The notes beneath the pieces are model-generated. The model had not been told where the DNA came from. It worked only from the letters and a program-made list of their open reading frames with translations, and ran no database searches. From NCBI GenBank assembly GCA_023525915.1, contig CP026657.1, positions 2,566,001 through 2,630,000 of the forward strand: DNA of 64,000 bases, in the 5' to 3' direction. Below, piece by piece: positions 1 through 8,279 of the stretch. Position 1 is the first letter of the stretch. The number at the start of each line of letters is the position of its first letter. Source of the stretch: Acetispira formosa (nom. nud.) (GTDB lineage Bacteria; Desulfobacterota; Desulfarculia; Adiutricales; Adiutricaceae). Both the position numbers and the translations under genes were made by a program.

Positions 1-1007
1 CTAAAATGCAGAACACCCGGCGGGCCTTGAGCTTCATCATTAACGACGCTTTCAAAGACCGGCCCGGCCACATGAAAGACCCTTTCCCCACGGGCCTGTT
101 TTATAACGCGCCCCGGCGATTCAACGCTGCCGCCCCCGCTGTCGGCGGCACTGACCCGGTGGCTCAGGGCCGCTTGATCATCAATGAGGTCGGCCCCCCG
201 GCCGGGCCGCTGACCCTGGTCTATAAAGCCGGGGACGCCCTTCTGGCCGCCGACGCCCGTCTGATCCGTGATACTCTGGCTCCCTACGGCATAATTCTGG
301 ATGTTGTTTCCCTGGAGGGGGCCTTGGGCCGCCAGATAGTGGAAACCGGTGATTTCGATCTCTATCTGGACACTCGCCGGGCCGACATTCCTTCGGCCGA
401 CATGTGGCTGGGCCGGTTTATGGACGGAACCTCCTCAATCGGCGGCAATCCGGCTTTCTTTAATGACGAGAAAGCGGCCCGTCTGGTTCAGGAAATATCC
501 AACCTGGCAGGCCAGCCCGACGATGGCCCCAACGATCTATTGCGGGTTGAAAACGAACGGGCCGTCATGGTGGCGGAACTGGCGGAAATAGCCATGATTG
601 AGGCCCCCTATGTTTTTCTTTATCAGTTGGAGACCACTTTGGTGATGGACGAAATGGTGAAGCTGTGGGTTAACAAGAAAATTGAGGACGGTCTGACCCA
701 CCCCATGTGGCCGGATATCTGGCCCATTGACCAGACTATTCTGAAAGCCGTTGATTTCCGTTCCGGGGCCAATCCCACCGGTAAAAGGCCCGAGACGCAA
801 AGCACTGATAATCAGGCTGGCGGGGCGGCCTCCGCAAAAATGCCGTCAATTCAGTCAGTCTTGGGTTCCCTGCCCTCTCAGGCTGAAAAGGGCATGAGCA
901 TGCCGGTTTCCCCGATCCCGTCCAAGGAAAAAAAGGAAACCAGAATAATACAGGAAGATCTGGCCCCGCCGCCACTGAGCACTTTTTCCGGGGAGCAAGC
1001 CCAATGA
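1..1007 (+). CDS. ABC transporter substrate-binding protein, family 5 (3' part)
   Basis: The frame is open to the left edge, so the gene begins outside the window; the ATG at 6 is an internal methionine. The visible part matches the C-terminal lobe of SBP_bac_5 (peptide/nickel-type) periplasmic binding proteins. It has a segment resembling the VRxALxxAID stretch (TRRALSFIINDAF), a DTRRADIPSADMWLGRF segment and the typical late APYVFLYQ followed by a Trp-Pro-rich region (MWPDIWPID). Beyond about residue 255 of the visible part lies a Pro/Ser/Gln-rich tail of about 80 residues that such proteins normally lack. The stop overlaps the next start (ATGA), so the two are probably co-transcribed. The substrate cannot be told from this part. 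Confidence 0.78.
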   Translation, partial: KMQNTRRALSFIINDAFKDRPGHMKDPFPTGLFYNAPRRFNAAAPAVGGTDPVAQGRLIINEVGPPAGPLTLVYKAGDALLAADARLIRDTLAPYGIILDVVSLEGALGRQIVETGDFDLYLDTRRADIPSADMWLGRFMDGTSSIGGNPAFFNDEKAARLVQEISNLAGQPDDGPNDLLRVENERAVMVAELAEIAMIEAPYVFLYQLETTLVMDEMVKLWVNKKIEDGLTHPMWPDIWPIDQTILKAVDFRSGANPTGKRPETQSTDNQAGGAASAKMPSIQSVLGSLPSQAEKGMSMPVSPIPSKEKKETRIIQEDLAPPPLSTFSGEQAQ

Positions 1008-2032
1008 GAAAACTTTTTGCCGCAGCCCTATTAATAAGCGCCATAACCCTCAACTCCGCCCCGGCCCCGGCCCAGAATGAGGCCCAGCGTGAATTCATGG
1101 CCGGTCTGTCTCTGGAGTATTCCCCCGAAGCCGCGCCGGACTATCAAAAAGCGGCCGGGCATTATGAAAGGGCGGCCGCCGCCGGTTCGCGTGAAGCGCT
1201 CCTGGCCCTGTCGCGGCTGAAAGGCCCCCTGGCCCCCCTCTGGCGGGACGGCGCGTCCTGGCGGGACAGTCTTCTGGCCGCCAGCCGGGCCGGCTGGCCG
1301 GAAGCCGCCTTCCAGTTGGCCCAGGCCCTGGAGAAAAATGAAGTGCCGCGAGAGGGCCTGACCCCGGCCCAGTTTTATTTGCAATCGGCCGCTTCCGGCT
1401 ACGGACCGGCCGCCCTGCGCTTGGGTGAGATGTATCTGTCCGGCTCCGGCAACCTCAATAAGGATGAAAGTCAGGCCGCTCTCTGGCTGACCGTAGCCGC
1501 TGAAAATCATGAACCGTCCGCCGCCCTGGCACTGGGTAAACTTTATTACGAAAAAAATCCCGCCACAGCCTCCCGCTGGCTGGAAAGATCCGACCTCCCG
1601 GAGGCCTCCTACCTTCTGGGTGAAATTTACCTCAAGGACCGCCGCTTCATTGAGGCGGTCAGCGCCTTTACCTTCTCCTCCGATCAGGGTTACGCCCCGG
1701 CCCACCTCTCTCTGGGCCTTTTAAACCTGGATAATGAATTCGGCCGCCGCCCCAACCCGCGTGAGGCCCTAAGGCACCTCAAGATTGCCGCCCAGGCCGA
1801 CCTGCCGGAAGGTTCATACCATTTGGCCCAGATGTACATTAAAGGCCAGGGCACGCCCAAAGACACCATAACCGGCGCGTTCTGGCTCAGCCGGGCCGCC
1901 GCCAAAGGGCATGCCGAGGCTCAGTCTGAATACGACAAACTGACCTACAACTTCACAGTCGGGCAGAAAAAGCGTCTGGAGCGCATGATTGAAGAGGGCT
2001 TCAGCCCCACCATGCAAACCACTGTGCAATAA
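1004..2032 (+). CDS. Secreted Sel1-repeat (TPR-like) protein
   Basis: This 342-residue protein starts with a signal peptide (MRKLFAAALLISAITLNSAP, then an APAQN cleavage region), so it is exported. The rest is a chain of Sel1-like helical repeats of about 36 residues, seen as repeated ALxLGxxYxxG and AxxWLxxAAxxGxxxA patterns (for example ALRLGEMYLSGSG and GAFWLSRAAAKGHAEAQ). Sel1 repeats mediate protein-protein contacts and have no catalytic site. It overlaps the upstream binding-protein gene by four bases, so the two may work together at the envelope. The specific role is unknown. Confidence 0.8.
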   Translation: MRKLFAAALLISAITLNSAPAPAQNEAQREFMAGLSLEYSPEAAPDYQKAAGHYERAAAAGSREALLALSRLKGPLAPLWRDGASWRDSLLAASRAGWPEAAFQLAQALEKNEVPREGLTPAQFYLQSAASGYGPAALRLGEMYLSGSGNLNKDESQAALWLTVAAENHEPSAALALGKLYYEKNPATASRWLERSDLPEASYLLGEIYLKDRRFIEAVSAFTFSSDQGYAPAHLSLGLLNLDNEFGRRPNPREALRHLKIAAQADLPEGSYHLAQMYIKGQGTPKDTITGAFWLSRAAAKGHAEAQSEYDKLTYNFTVGQKKRLERMIEEGFSPTMQTTVQ

Positions 2033-2123
2033 AGACAATACTTGATACGTCTTTGTACCCGGGCCAATGACCCGGCCCACCGTCAACTGCGTCTAATATG
2101 CTTACTGATATAAAGGAGATCAT

Positions 2124-3089
2124 ATGAAAGTTCTAGTCATAGGGGGAGCCGGTTATATCGGCGGCGCGATGACGCCTCAACTTCTGGCCGCCGGGCATGA
2201 GGTCACTGTTTTTGACAATCTGTCCTTTGGCGCCTCCGCCACTATCCCGTTAATGGGCAATGCCGGGTTCCGCCTCATCCAGGGCGACATGCGCGACATC
2301 CATCAGGTGGCGGACGCGGTGCGCGATCAAGAGGCCGTCATCCTCCTCGGCGCGCTGGTGGGCGAGCCGGCCTGCAACAGAAACCCTCAGGAAACGGTCG
2401 AGATAAACTATCTGGCCACCATGAACGCGGTCAAGGCCGCGGCCTACTTTGGCGTGAAAAGATTCATTTTCACCTCCACCGATTCCTGCTACGGAGCCCA
2501 GGAAAATGTTTTTTTAACCGAAGAGTCCCCTCTTCAACCCATATCCCTGTACGCTGAACTGAAAGCCAAAGTCGAAGAAGAATTTTTGAGCCTCCCCCGC
2601 CCGGAAGGTTTCCACCCGACTATTCTGCGTCTGGCCACCATTTACGGTCTGGCCCCCCGGATGCGCTTTGATCTGGTCATAAACATCCTCACCCGCGAAG
2701 CGGCCTCCGGCAACGGAGCCAAAATATTCAGCGGCGAGCAGTGGCGTCCCTTGGTGCATGTTCATGACGCGGCCCGGGCTTTCGTCCTGACCCTGGCCGC
2801 CCCGGCCGAAAAAGTCTCCGGCCAGATATTCAACGTCGGCTCCAACGAGCAAAATGTGCAGTTCAAAGATTTGGCCTCCATCCTTTTAAAAGCCATGCCG
2901 GAGGCCAAAATTGAAACAGTGCCCCAGCCGCCGGATTTGCGTGATTACCACGTCTGCTTTGACAAAATAAGGGAAACACTCGGCTTCAGGCCGCAGTTCG
3001 AACCGTCGGACGGGATTAATGAAATCAGGGAAGCCATTAAAAACGGGACTATCAGCGACCCCTACGATCCCAGATACAGAAACGCCTGA
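2124..3089 (+). CDS. NAD-dependent epimerase/dehydratase (extended SDR)
   Basis: This 321-residue extended short-chain dehydrogenase has the N-terminal NAD-binding GxxGxxG motif (VIGGAGYIGGAM), the serine/threonine region STDSCYG and the catalytic YxxxK (YAELK, about residue 147). Related enzymes epimerise, dehydrate or reduce nucleotide sugars. AAAGGAG lies just before the ATG. The next gene, an aminotransferase, starts 13 bases downstream and a methyltransferase follows, so the three probably make a modified amino sugar for a surface glycan. The NDP-sugar substrate cannot be assigned. Confidence 0.85.
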   Translation: MKVLVIGGAGYIGGAMTPQLLAAGHEVTVFDNLSFGASATIPLMGNAGFRLIQGDMRDIHQVADAVRDQEAVILLGALVGEPACNRNPQETVEINYLATMNAVKAAAYFGVKRFIFTSTDSCYGAQENVFLTEESPLQPISLYAELKAKVEEEFLSLPRPEGFHPTILRLATIYGLAPRMRFDLVINILTREAASGNGAKIFSGEQWRPLVHVHDAARAFVLTLAAPAEKVSGQIFNVGSNEQNVQFKDLASILLKAMPEAKIETVPQPPDLRDYHVCFDKIRETLGFRPQFEPSDGINEIREAIKNGTISDPYDPRYRNA

Positions 3090-3102
3090 TAGGGAGGTAT
3101 AG

Positions 3103-4365
3103 ATGGGCACCATAAACGCGCCGGAAAAATTTGTGGCTTTCGCTCCGCCCCTGATGGGCGATGAGGAAATTAACGAAGTGGCCGACACCCTCCGTTCAGG
3201 CTGGCTGACCACCGGACCCAAAACGGAGAAATTTGAAAAAAGTCTGTGTGAATATATTGGAACCAATAAAGGCGTGCCGGTGAATTCCTGCACCTCCGCC
3301 CTTCATCTGGCTGTTCATACCCTGGGCCTGGGTCCTGGCCAGGGGGTCATCACCACCCCCCTGACCTTTGCCTCCACCGCCCATGTCATTATGTATCAGC
3401 AGGCCCGGCCGTATTTTGCCGACATAGACCCGGAAACAGGCAACCTGGACCCGGTGGAAGTCAGACGCTTTCTGGAAACAGAATGTGAAGATTTTAACGG
3501 ACGGCCCCGGCACAAACTGACCGGCGACCTCATCACCACCCTGATGCCGGTCCACTATGGCGGCCACGCGGTCGATCTGGAAGAATTCTGGCAAATTGCC
3601 GTGAAATACAACCTGAATATGGTCGAAGACGCGGCCCACGCCATTGGCTCCCGCTACAAAAACCTGCCCATTGGCCACCCGGAGTTGAGGCCGGAAGAAG
3701 CGAGTCATTTAAAAAGTTTCACCACGTTTTCATTTTACGCCACTAAAAACCTGTCCACCGGGGAAGGCGGCTTCATCAGCGGCCCGGACGACGGCCTGGT
3801 GGAACGGGCCAGGGTTATGTCCATGTATGGCATATCCGACAGCCGCCGGATCTGGGGCCGTTACTCGCCCAAGGGCACCTGGGTATATGATGTGGCCGAC
3901 CTTGGTTTTAAATACAATATGATGGATATACAGGCCGCTCTGGGCCTCCACCAGCTGGCTAAACTGCCGGATTTCATCAGCCGTCGGGCCGCTCACGCTG
4001 AAACTTATAATAAGGTTTTATCCGGGCTGGAAGACTTGGTGATTCCGCCTAAAACCAAGCCCGACATCGGCCATGCCTGGCACCTGTATCCACTGCGTCT
4101 GAAACCGGAGGCCCTGAAAATCGGGCGTGATGAATTTATTGAAACCCTGCGTGACCATAACGTCGGCAGCAGCGTGCTGTTTATTCCCCTCCATTATCAC
4201 AGCTACTACCGCGACCGGCTGGAATACCAGGAGGGCAGCTTTCCCCAGGCTGAGAATTTTTTTAAAAACCTCATTAATCTGCCGGTGGCCCCGGCCCACT
4301 CGCCGGAGCTGATAAGACAGGTGGCGGAAGTGGTGGCCGCTATATTGGAAAAGCACCGCAAATGA
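3103..4365 (+). CDS. DegT/DnrJ/EryC1/StrS-family PLP aminotransferase
   Basis: This 420-residue protein has the fold-type I sugar aminotransferase pattern: SCTSALHLAVHTLG in the cofactor site, EDAAHAIGS (the aspartate that contacts the pyridine nitrogen) and SFYATKNLSTGEGG, whose lysine (about residue 214) would form the PLP Schiff base. Members transaminate keto-sugars attached to nucleotides. A GGGAGG ribosome site lies before the ATG. It sits between a sugar epimerase and a methyltransferase and overlaps the latter by ATGA. An internal segment of about 20 residues (around 125-145) is longer than in many relatives. The exact sugar is unknown. Confidence 0.88.
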   Translation: MGTINAPEKFVAFAPPLMGDEEINEVADTLRSGWLTTGPKTEKFEKSLCEYIGTNKGVPVNSCTSALHLAVHTLGLGPGQGVITTPLTFASTAHVIMYQQARPYFADIDPETGNLDPVEVRRFLETECEDFNGRPRHKLTGDLITTLMPVHYGGHAVDLEEFWQIAVKYNLNMVEDAAHAIGSRYKNLPIGHPELRPEEASHLKSFTTFSFYATKNLSTGEGGFISGPDDGLVERARVMSMYGISDSRRIWGRYSPKGTWVYDVADLGFKYNMMDIQAALGLHQLAKLPDFISRRAAHAETYNKVLSGLEDLVIPPKTKPDIGHAWHLYPLRLKPEALKIGRDEFIETLRDHNVGSSVLFIPLHYHSYYRDRLEYQEGSFPQAENFFKNLINLPVAPAHSPELIRQVAEVVAAILEKHRK

Positions 4366-5027
4366 TCCCCGATAAGGAACTAAATATATGGAATTTCACG
4401 AAAAATTCCATATACTCCCTCTATGAGGAAAGAGCGGCCAACTATAGACCGGAAATGGACTGCCACGCTCAGGCGGCGGATATTTATCAGCCCCATTTTG
4501 ATCAGCGCGACCGTATTCTGGATGCGGGCGGCGGCAGCGGCTATTTCTACTGGTCACTAAAAACACGCGGCCTCCTGGGTGACTATTACCTTTTAGATCA
4601 AACTGAAGATTTTGTCGACATGGGCCGCCGGCACCTGAAGCTGAGTGAGGATCGTTTTATCTTAAAATCGATCCAGGAAACTCCCGGCCGCTATGAAGTC
4701 ACCTTTTGCCTCAATGCCCTCTTCTGCCTGCCGGACTACCGGCAAGGCCTGGAGAGCCTGCTTCTGGCCACCGAAAAAATCATAGTGCTGCGCACTGCCC
4801 TGGCCGAGCGTACCCTAATCCGCTATGAGAAGGACGACTACCTTGACCCGGCGGGAAGTGACCTGAAGTCTTATTTTAATATATGGTCCATGGATGAGAT
4901 AGGCGGCTTTATGAGCTCTTACGGCTTTGAAGTCTCAACCGTGGTGGACCGCCGCACTAACGACGAGCCGGAAGTATCAGCCGGAAAAATATTTCCCTGG
5001 CGCTGGCTGATAGGCCTGAAGAAATGA
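4362..5027 (+). CDS. Class I SAM-dependent methyltransferase
   Basis: This 221-residue protein has the SAM-binding motif I ILDAGGGSGYFYWSL (around residues 48-62) and a motif-II acidic region (YYLLDQTEDFVDMG). The start overlaps the stop of the aminotransferase gene, giving a three-gene sugar-modification operon that ends in a strong terminator. Methyl-transfer chemistry is inferred from family motifs; the acceptor could be the amino sugar made by the two genes before it. No Cys-rich NDP-sugar C-methyltransferase motif is present, so O- or N-methylation is more likely. Confidence 0.75.
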   Translation: MIPDKELNIWNFTKNSIYSLYEERAANYRPEMDCHAQAADIYQPHFDQRDRILDAGGGSGYFYWSLKTRGLLGDYYLLDQTEDFVDMGRRHLKLSEDRFILKSIQETPGRYEVTFCLNALFCLPDYRQGLESLLLATEKIIVLRTALAERTLIRYEKDDYLDPAGSDLKSYFNIWSMDEIGGFMSSYGFEVSTVVDRRTNDEPEVSAGKIFPWRWLIGLKK

Positions 5028-5032
5028 AAAAA

Positions 5033-5061
5033 CGCCGTCACTCCCAGCCGGAGTGACGGCG
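5033..5061 (+). terminator. Rho-independent terminator of the sugar operon
   Basis: A perfect 11-bp stem (CGCCGTCACTC with GAGTGACGGCG) and a 7-nt loop start five bases after the methyltransferase stop codon. Six A residues precede the stem and the T tract after it is poor, so it may work better on the opposite strand, where the next gene also ends towards it. Confidence 0.7.
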
Positions 5062-5164
5062 TAACAAAACTATCTGGTACATAGTCAAGATTGTAATTTC
5101 GGAACTGCATAGACCCGCCGGAAGCTATGTATACTTTCCAGGCAGGGGGAAAGCCCACCAGGCA

Positions 5165-5252
5165 GCCGCCGGGAGAAATGTTTTTGCCCGGCTCTGGTTC
5201 CGGGGGTCGCGAGTCACCAGAGCCGGGCAACAACATTTCTCCCGCCGGCGGT
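5165..5252. repeat. Palindromic repeat A, copy 1
   Basis: Long palindrome: the left arm GCCGCCGGGAGAAATG...GCCCGGCTCTGG pairs with CCAGAGCCGGGC...CATTTCTCCCGCCGGC. The core is TTCCGGGGGTC...GTCAC. Other copies are at 22321 and 33634, with an arm variant at 33491. It lies between convergent genes. Its core is inverted relative to its flanks when compared with the copy at 33634. Confidence 0.85.
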
Positions 5253-5294
5253 CACCCGTTTTCCGAATATTCAACATTGACTTCTAATCAATCA

Positions 5295-5957
5295 TTATAA
5301 AATATCGCCAAGATGTATCTGGGGCTGTTCAGCTCTGGTTTCTCTGACTTCTTCCACATGGGCTGAAAAAATGCTGGTCTGCGGCAAAAGCCAGATTTGC
5401 GGACGCAAACCAGCCTGCTCACAGGCGTAGCTCAGAAGGTCAAAGGCCTTGTCTGATTCTATGTCGTCAGGCAGGGCTATCCATTCGGTAAAACCATTAT
5501 ATATGATAACGGCCGATCTCGGCGGCACCTCTGTATCATCAGCGGCGGCAGTGTAATTGCTCAAAACCGCCACCGCCACCTCAGCCCTGGCCAACTCTTC
5601 CAGACTCAGCATGTCTCCGCCCGTTTTAGGTTCGTCTATGGCTTCATAGGTTATATTGCGGGCATTTTCAAAAAGCGGGGTTGAGCTTTTCAGCCGCCAG
5701 GACCGCCCCCGCAGTTTGCCGTCTACGTAAACTGAAATCACAATAGGCTGGGCCACAGCCAGACGCGCCTCAACCGTGGCCGCCCTTGATTCGCGGTTTT
5801 CCAGGGTAGCGTCAATGGCTTCTCGGGCTATTTGAAGGAGCACGGTTTTCTGGGCTCCAGTCAAGGGCGGCAGGGTCGGCTGCAAGGGTCTCTGCTGCGC
5901 CGCCGCCGGGACTGATATGAGTAAAATCAATATGAAAACAATTTTCTGTAAAAACAT
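5295..5957 (-). CDS. Exported AMMECR1-like protein
   Basis: The start chosen is the ATG at 5957, preceded by GGAGAGG, giving a 220-residue protein with a signal peptide (MFLQKIVFILILLISVPAAA). The body resembles the AMMECR1 domain: LTGAQKTVLLQIAREAID near the start, VYVDGKLRG in the middle, then ISLEELARAEVAVAVLS-type sequence. The signature LRGCIG of canonical AMMECR1 is LRGRSW here, so the conserved cysteine is missing, and canonical members are cytoplasmic. Function is unknown; this is probably a diverged, exported branch. It is transcribed alone on the minus strand. Confidence 0.6.
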   Translation of the reverse strand: MFLQKIVFILILLISVPAAAQQRPLQPTLPPLTGAQKTVLLQIAREAIDATLENRESRAATVEARLAVAQPIVISVYVDGKLRGRSWRLKSSTPLFENARNITYEAIDEPKTGGDMLSLEELARAEVAVAVLSNYTAAADDTEVPPRSAVIIYNGFTEWIALPDDIESDKAFDLLSYACEQAGLRPQIWLLPQTSIFSAHVEEVRETRAEQPQIHLGDIL

Positions 5958-6040
5958 ACTATCCTCTCCTTCCACTAACGCCGGAATGAACCGAGATTCA
6001 AGCCAGGAGCTTTGAGATTATTCAAGTATGGAGTCAGACC

Positions 6041-6075
6041 AGTTCGGCCGTTAAAGAATCTTTAACGGCCGAACT
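6041..6075 (-). terminator. 16-bp perfect palindrome after the DedA gene
   Basis: AGTTCGGCCGTTAAAG pairs with CTTTAACGGCCGAACT across a 3-nt loop, about 30 bases past the stop of the minus-strand DedA gene. There is no clear T run, so it is either a weak intrinsic terminator or an RNA-end stabiliser. Confidence 0.5.
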
Positions 6076-6104
6076 ATTAAACCATTACGATTATTATGTG
6101 TCAA

Positions 6105-6737
6105 TCAGGCTTTGCCCATTTTAGCTCTGATGAATTCAACGGCCATCGGCAGGCATGACAAAATAATGATTACCAGAATGACCAGTGAAAAGTTCTTTTT
6201 TACCACATCCAGATTGCCAAAAAAGTACCCGGCGCTGATAAAAAGCATATTCCAGAGCACCGCCCCAAGGACATTATAGATGATAAAGCGACGGTAATGC
6301 ATCTGTCCAATCCCGGCCACAAAGGGCGCGAAAGTTCGGACGATCGGCACAAACCTGGCTATAATAATGGTCCTGGCGCCATACTTTTCATAAAAGCTCT
6401 GTGTTTTTTCCAAATACTTCTTTTTTAAAAAGCGCCCGTCTTTTTTAAAGGCTTTTGGCCCGATGAAATGTCCGATCCAGTAATTGGCCGTATCACCCAG
6501 AATGGCGGCGGTGGATAAAAGTAAAAATAAATAGACCGGATCGAGTGGCGTTCCGGGCAGGGCCGAGATTGAGCCGGCCGCGAACAAAAGCGAATCGCCG
6601 GGCAGGAAAGGCCAGATGACCACCCCGGTTTCCCAGAAAACGATGACGAACAGAATAAGATAAGTCTGCCAGCCATAAGTGCTGACCAGGTCGGCCAGGT
6701 GGACGTCTATATGCACAATAAAGTCAATCAACGACAT
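6105..6737 (-). CDS. DedA-family membrane protein
   Basis: This 210-residue polytopic protein belongs to the DedA/SNARE-associated (VTT) family. The FWETGVVIWPFLPGDSLLFAAG segment carries the family FxE...P.PGD pattern, and ARFVPIVRTFAPFVAG matches the conserved RF-P-R-F-P-AG motif with its essential arginines. Four to five hydrophobic segments are visible. DedA proteins support envelope integrity and are linked to lipid-carrier recycling (undecaprenyl phosphate or phosphatidylethanolamine flipping in characterised members). The ATG at 6737 is chosen over an upstream TTG. A type-B repeat begins about 20 bases upstream. Confidence 0.9.
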   Translation of the reverse strand: MSLIDFIVHIDVHLADLVSTYGWQTYLILFVIVFWETGVVIWPFLPGDSLLFAAGSISALPGTPLDPVYLFLLLSTAAILGDTANYWIGHFIGPKAFKKDGRFLKKKYLEKTQSFYEKYGARTIIIARFVPIVRTFAPFVAGIGQMHYRRFIIYNVLGAVLWNMLFISAGYFFGNLDVVKKNFSLVILVIIILSCLPMAVEFIRAKMGKA

Positions 6738-6755
6738 TAAAATTTCCAAAAAACA

Positions 6756-6860
6756 CCTCGTGCGTGGTCCGCACTGGACTATGTCTGGGTTGCGTTTTCC
6801 CGTAATAGTTAATTTTGGCGGCCATCATCGTATTAAGAATGCGGCCCCCTCGGCTGTGGG
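6756..6860 (+). repeat. Repeat B, monomer
   Basis: A unit of about 100 bp runs from GTGCGTGGTCCGCAC through ATGTCTGGG and TTTCCCGTAATAGTTAATTT to the strongly conserved GGCGGCCATCATCGTATTAAG, ending in a C-rich block. It recurs at 9487, 11939, 25874, 39516 and 43881, as single units or inverted pairs. Confidence 0.85.
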
Positions 6861-6937
6861 GAGGATTATATAGGCCGGTTATCAGATCAAAATACAGCTA
6901 TATATTATAACTTATTAATACTCATTTACCAATATAA

Positions 6938-6971
6938 AAAGGCGGGGTTCAATAGGATGAACCCCGCCTTT
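6938..6971 (-). terminator. Bidirectional intrinsic terminator
   Basis: A 14-bp perfect stem AAAGGCGGGGTTCA / TGAACCCCGCCTTT with a 6-nt loop. It lies 28 bases past the stop of the minus-strand gene at 7000. On the minus strand the stem ends in TTTT. Confidence 0.85.
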
Positions 6972-6999
6972 AGTCTGAATTAAGTATCGCGGCTAAGCT

Positions 7000-8094
7000 T
7001 TATTCGTCATCATCCGTAATAAGGGATGAGGCATAGTTAACCAGCATTTTTCTTATGTTGGTATCCCCAAGCAGATTGGCCAGCGGGTCATAACCGGCTT
7101 TATCAAGCTTATCAAGATCCTTGCTGTTTTCCTTCAGGAAGCCGTTAATGGCTGAAGCCAGCTTTTCAAAGGAAGTGCCCGAAGCTGATTCCGGGAGGCC
7201 GCTGTCACTGGAATAAACCATAACCGGATTTTTAGCCAATTTTTCTTCCAGTTCTTTTTTCTGCTCTTCAGTTCCTTCAAAATTATCAAGGATGTCGGAA
7301 CGGCTGTAAATACTGGCTTCGCGCGTTACTCCATCATCTATAATGGCCACTACATAGTCGTCCTTCAGGGATGATTCACTTTTGACGGCCGCGTCAATTA
7401 TATCCATCAGATCATTCAAAAGCTTTTTGGATAAATCCTTGTCGCTCAAGGTTTCCTCAACCTCTTCGGTGCTGGCGCAATTGGCCAGAATCTTCTTCAT
7501 GGTGCTGGAGCCAAGCGCGTCGGCAAACGCATCATATCCGGCTTTACTTACAGTATTGAGAGTGCCGTTATTCTTCTTCAGGAATGCGTTAAGGTTATCG
7601 GTCAGAGCCTGAGAGGCCTTATCAGAGGCGGATTCCGGCAGGCCGTTGCCATTACTGAAGACCATCAACGGCTCGGTGGCCAATTGATTTTCCAGGGCTT
7701 TCTTTTCCTTCTCGGTGCCTTCAAAATTGGCCAGAATTTCCGAACGGCGATAAACCCTGGCTTCACGGGTGGTGCCGTCATCAATAATGGCGATAACATA
7801 ATCCTTATCCAGTTCAGGATATTGCTTAATAGTGTCGGCCGTGACTGTCGCCATATCAGTGACGACTTTTTGGCCGATATTCTTATAAGTAAGGCTGACT
7901 TTATCAGTTGAAGAACTGCTGCTGGAAGAATCATTCCACCAACTATTGGTGGAAGAGGTGCTGTTGGTCCCGAACAGTGAACTATTTATAGCGGCCAGGC
8001 TGTCATAATTATTGCTTTTGCTGGCGGCCCCGATATTAAGCAGAGCGGGAGCCATATTCTGAACACTGTAAAGGAGATTATTTACTGACGACAT
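7000..8094 (-). CDS. Unrecognised protein with an internal duplication
   Basis: This 364-residue protein has a start set by AGAGGTG before the ATG at 8094. I do not recognise the family. After a Ser/Asn-rich N-terminal part (about residues 20-70) come two homologous units of about 135 residues. Each has D-Y-V-x-A-I-I-D-D-G-x-T-R-E-A, then SxILxNFEGTE, LPESAS, and AGYDxxAxxLG...KxLxNxAS. No signal peptide or membrane segment is visible. A sigma-54 type promoter lies directly upstream and a strong terminator follows, so it is a single-gene unit. Sigma-54 control could suggest a motility or surface role, but that is only inference. Confidence 0.8.
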   Translation of the reverse strand: MSSVNNLLYSVQNMAPALLNIGAASKSNNYDSLAAINSSLFGTNSTSSTNSWWNDSSSSSSSTDKVSLTYKNIGQKVVTDMATVTADTIKQYPELDKDYVIAIIDDGTTREARVYRRSEILANFEGTEKEKKALENQLATEPLMVFSNGNGLPESASDKASQALTDNLNAFLKKNNGTLNTVSKAGYDAFADALGSSTMKKILANCASTEEVEETLSDKDLSKKLLNDLMDIIDAAVKSESSLKDDYVVAIIDDGVTREASIYSRSDILDNFEGTEEQKKELEEKLAKNPVMVYSSDSGLPESASGTSFEKLASAINGFLKENSKDLDKLDKAGYDPLANLLGDTNIRKMLVNYASSLITDDDE

Positions 8095-8154
8095 GGAGCA
8101 CCTCTTTTCAAGGATTAGGCAGAAATTTCCTGCCAAGCTGTTGCCAGTATTTAG

Positions 8155-8171
8155 AGCAATATAAGTGCCAA
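8155..8171 (-). promoter_or_regulatory. Candidate sigma-54 promoter
   Basis: Read on the minus strand, the sequence is TTGGCAC-TTATA-TTGCT, matching the RpoN consensus TGGCAC-N5-TTGCW with GG and GC at the correct distance. The expected transcript start is near 8145, giving a leader of about 50 nt before the ATG at 8094. An enhancer-binding regulator would be needed; no such gene or obvious upstream activator site was identified in the window. Confidence 0.65.
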
Positions 8172-8258
8172 GCCGAAAAGTGAATAAAATTCACCCCATA
8201 TAATGTGCCCAAGCTTTATTCAGCACCAAATATCCACAAATATAGCTTAAAGCGGCAA

Positions 8259-8274
8259 TGTTCCACGTGGAACA
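8259..8274. promoter_or_regulatory. parS site 1
   Basis: TGTTCCACGTGGAACA is a perfect 16-bp palindrome matching the ParB/Spo0J site consensus TGTTNCACGTGNAACA. It lies just after the stop of the YbaK-like gene, about 2.5 kb from parB. Confidence 0.9.
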
Positions 8275-8279
8275 TTGCC

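Noticed and set aside
5165-5252. CRISPR array or repeat-spacer structure among the palindromic repeats
   Set aside because: Repeats A to E are dispersed, long and palindromic, with no regular spacers and no cas genes. The only tandem arrays have no unique spacers.
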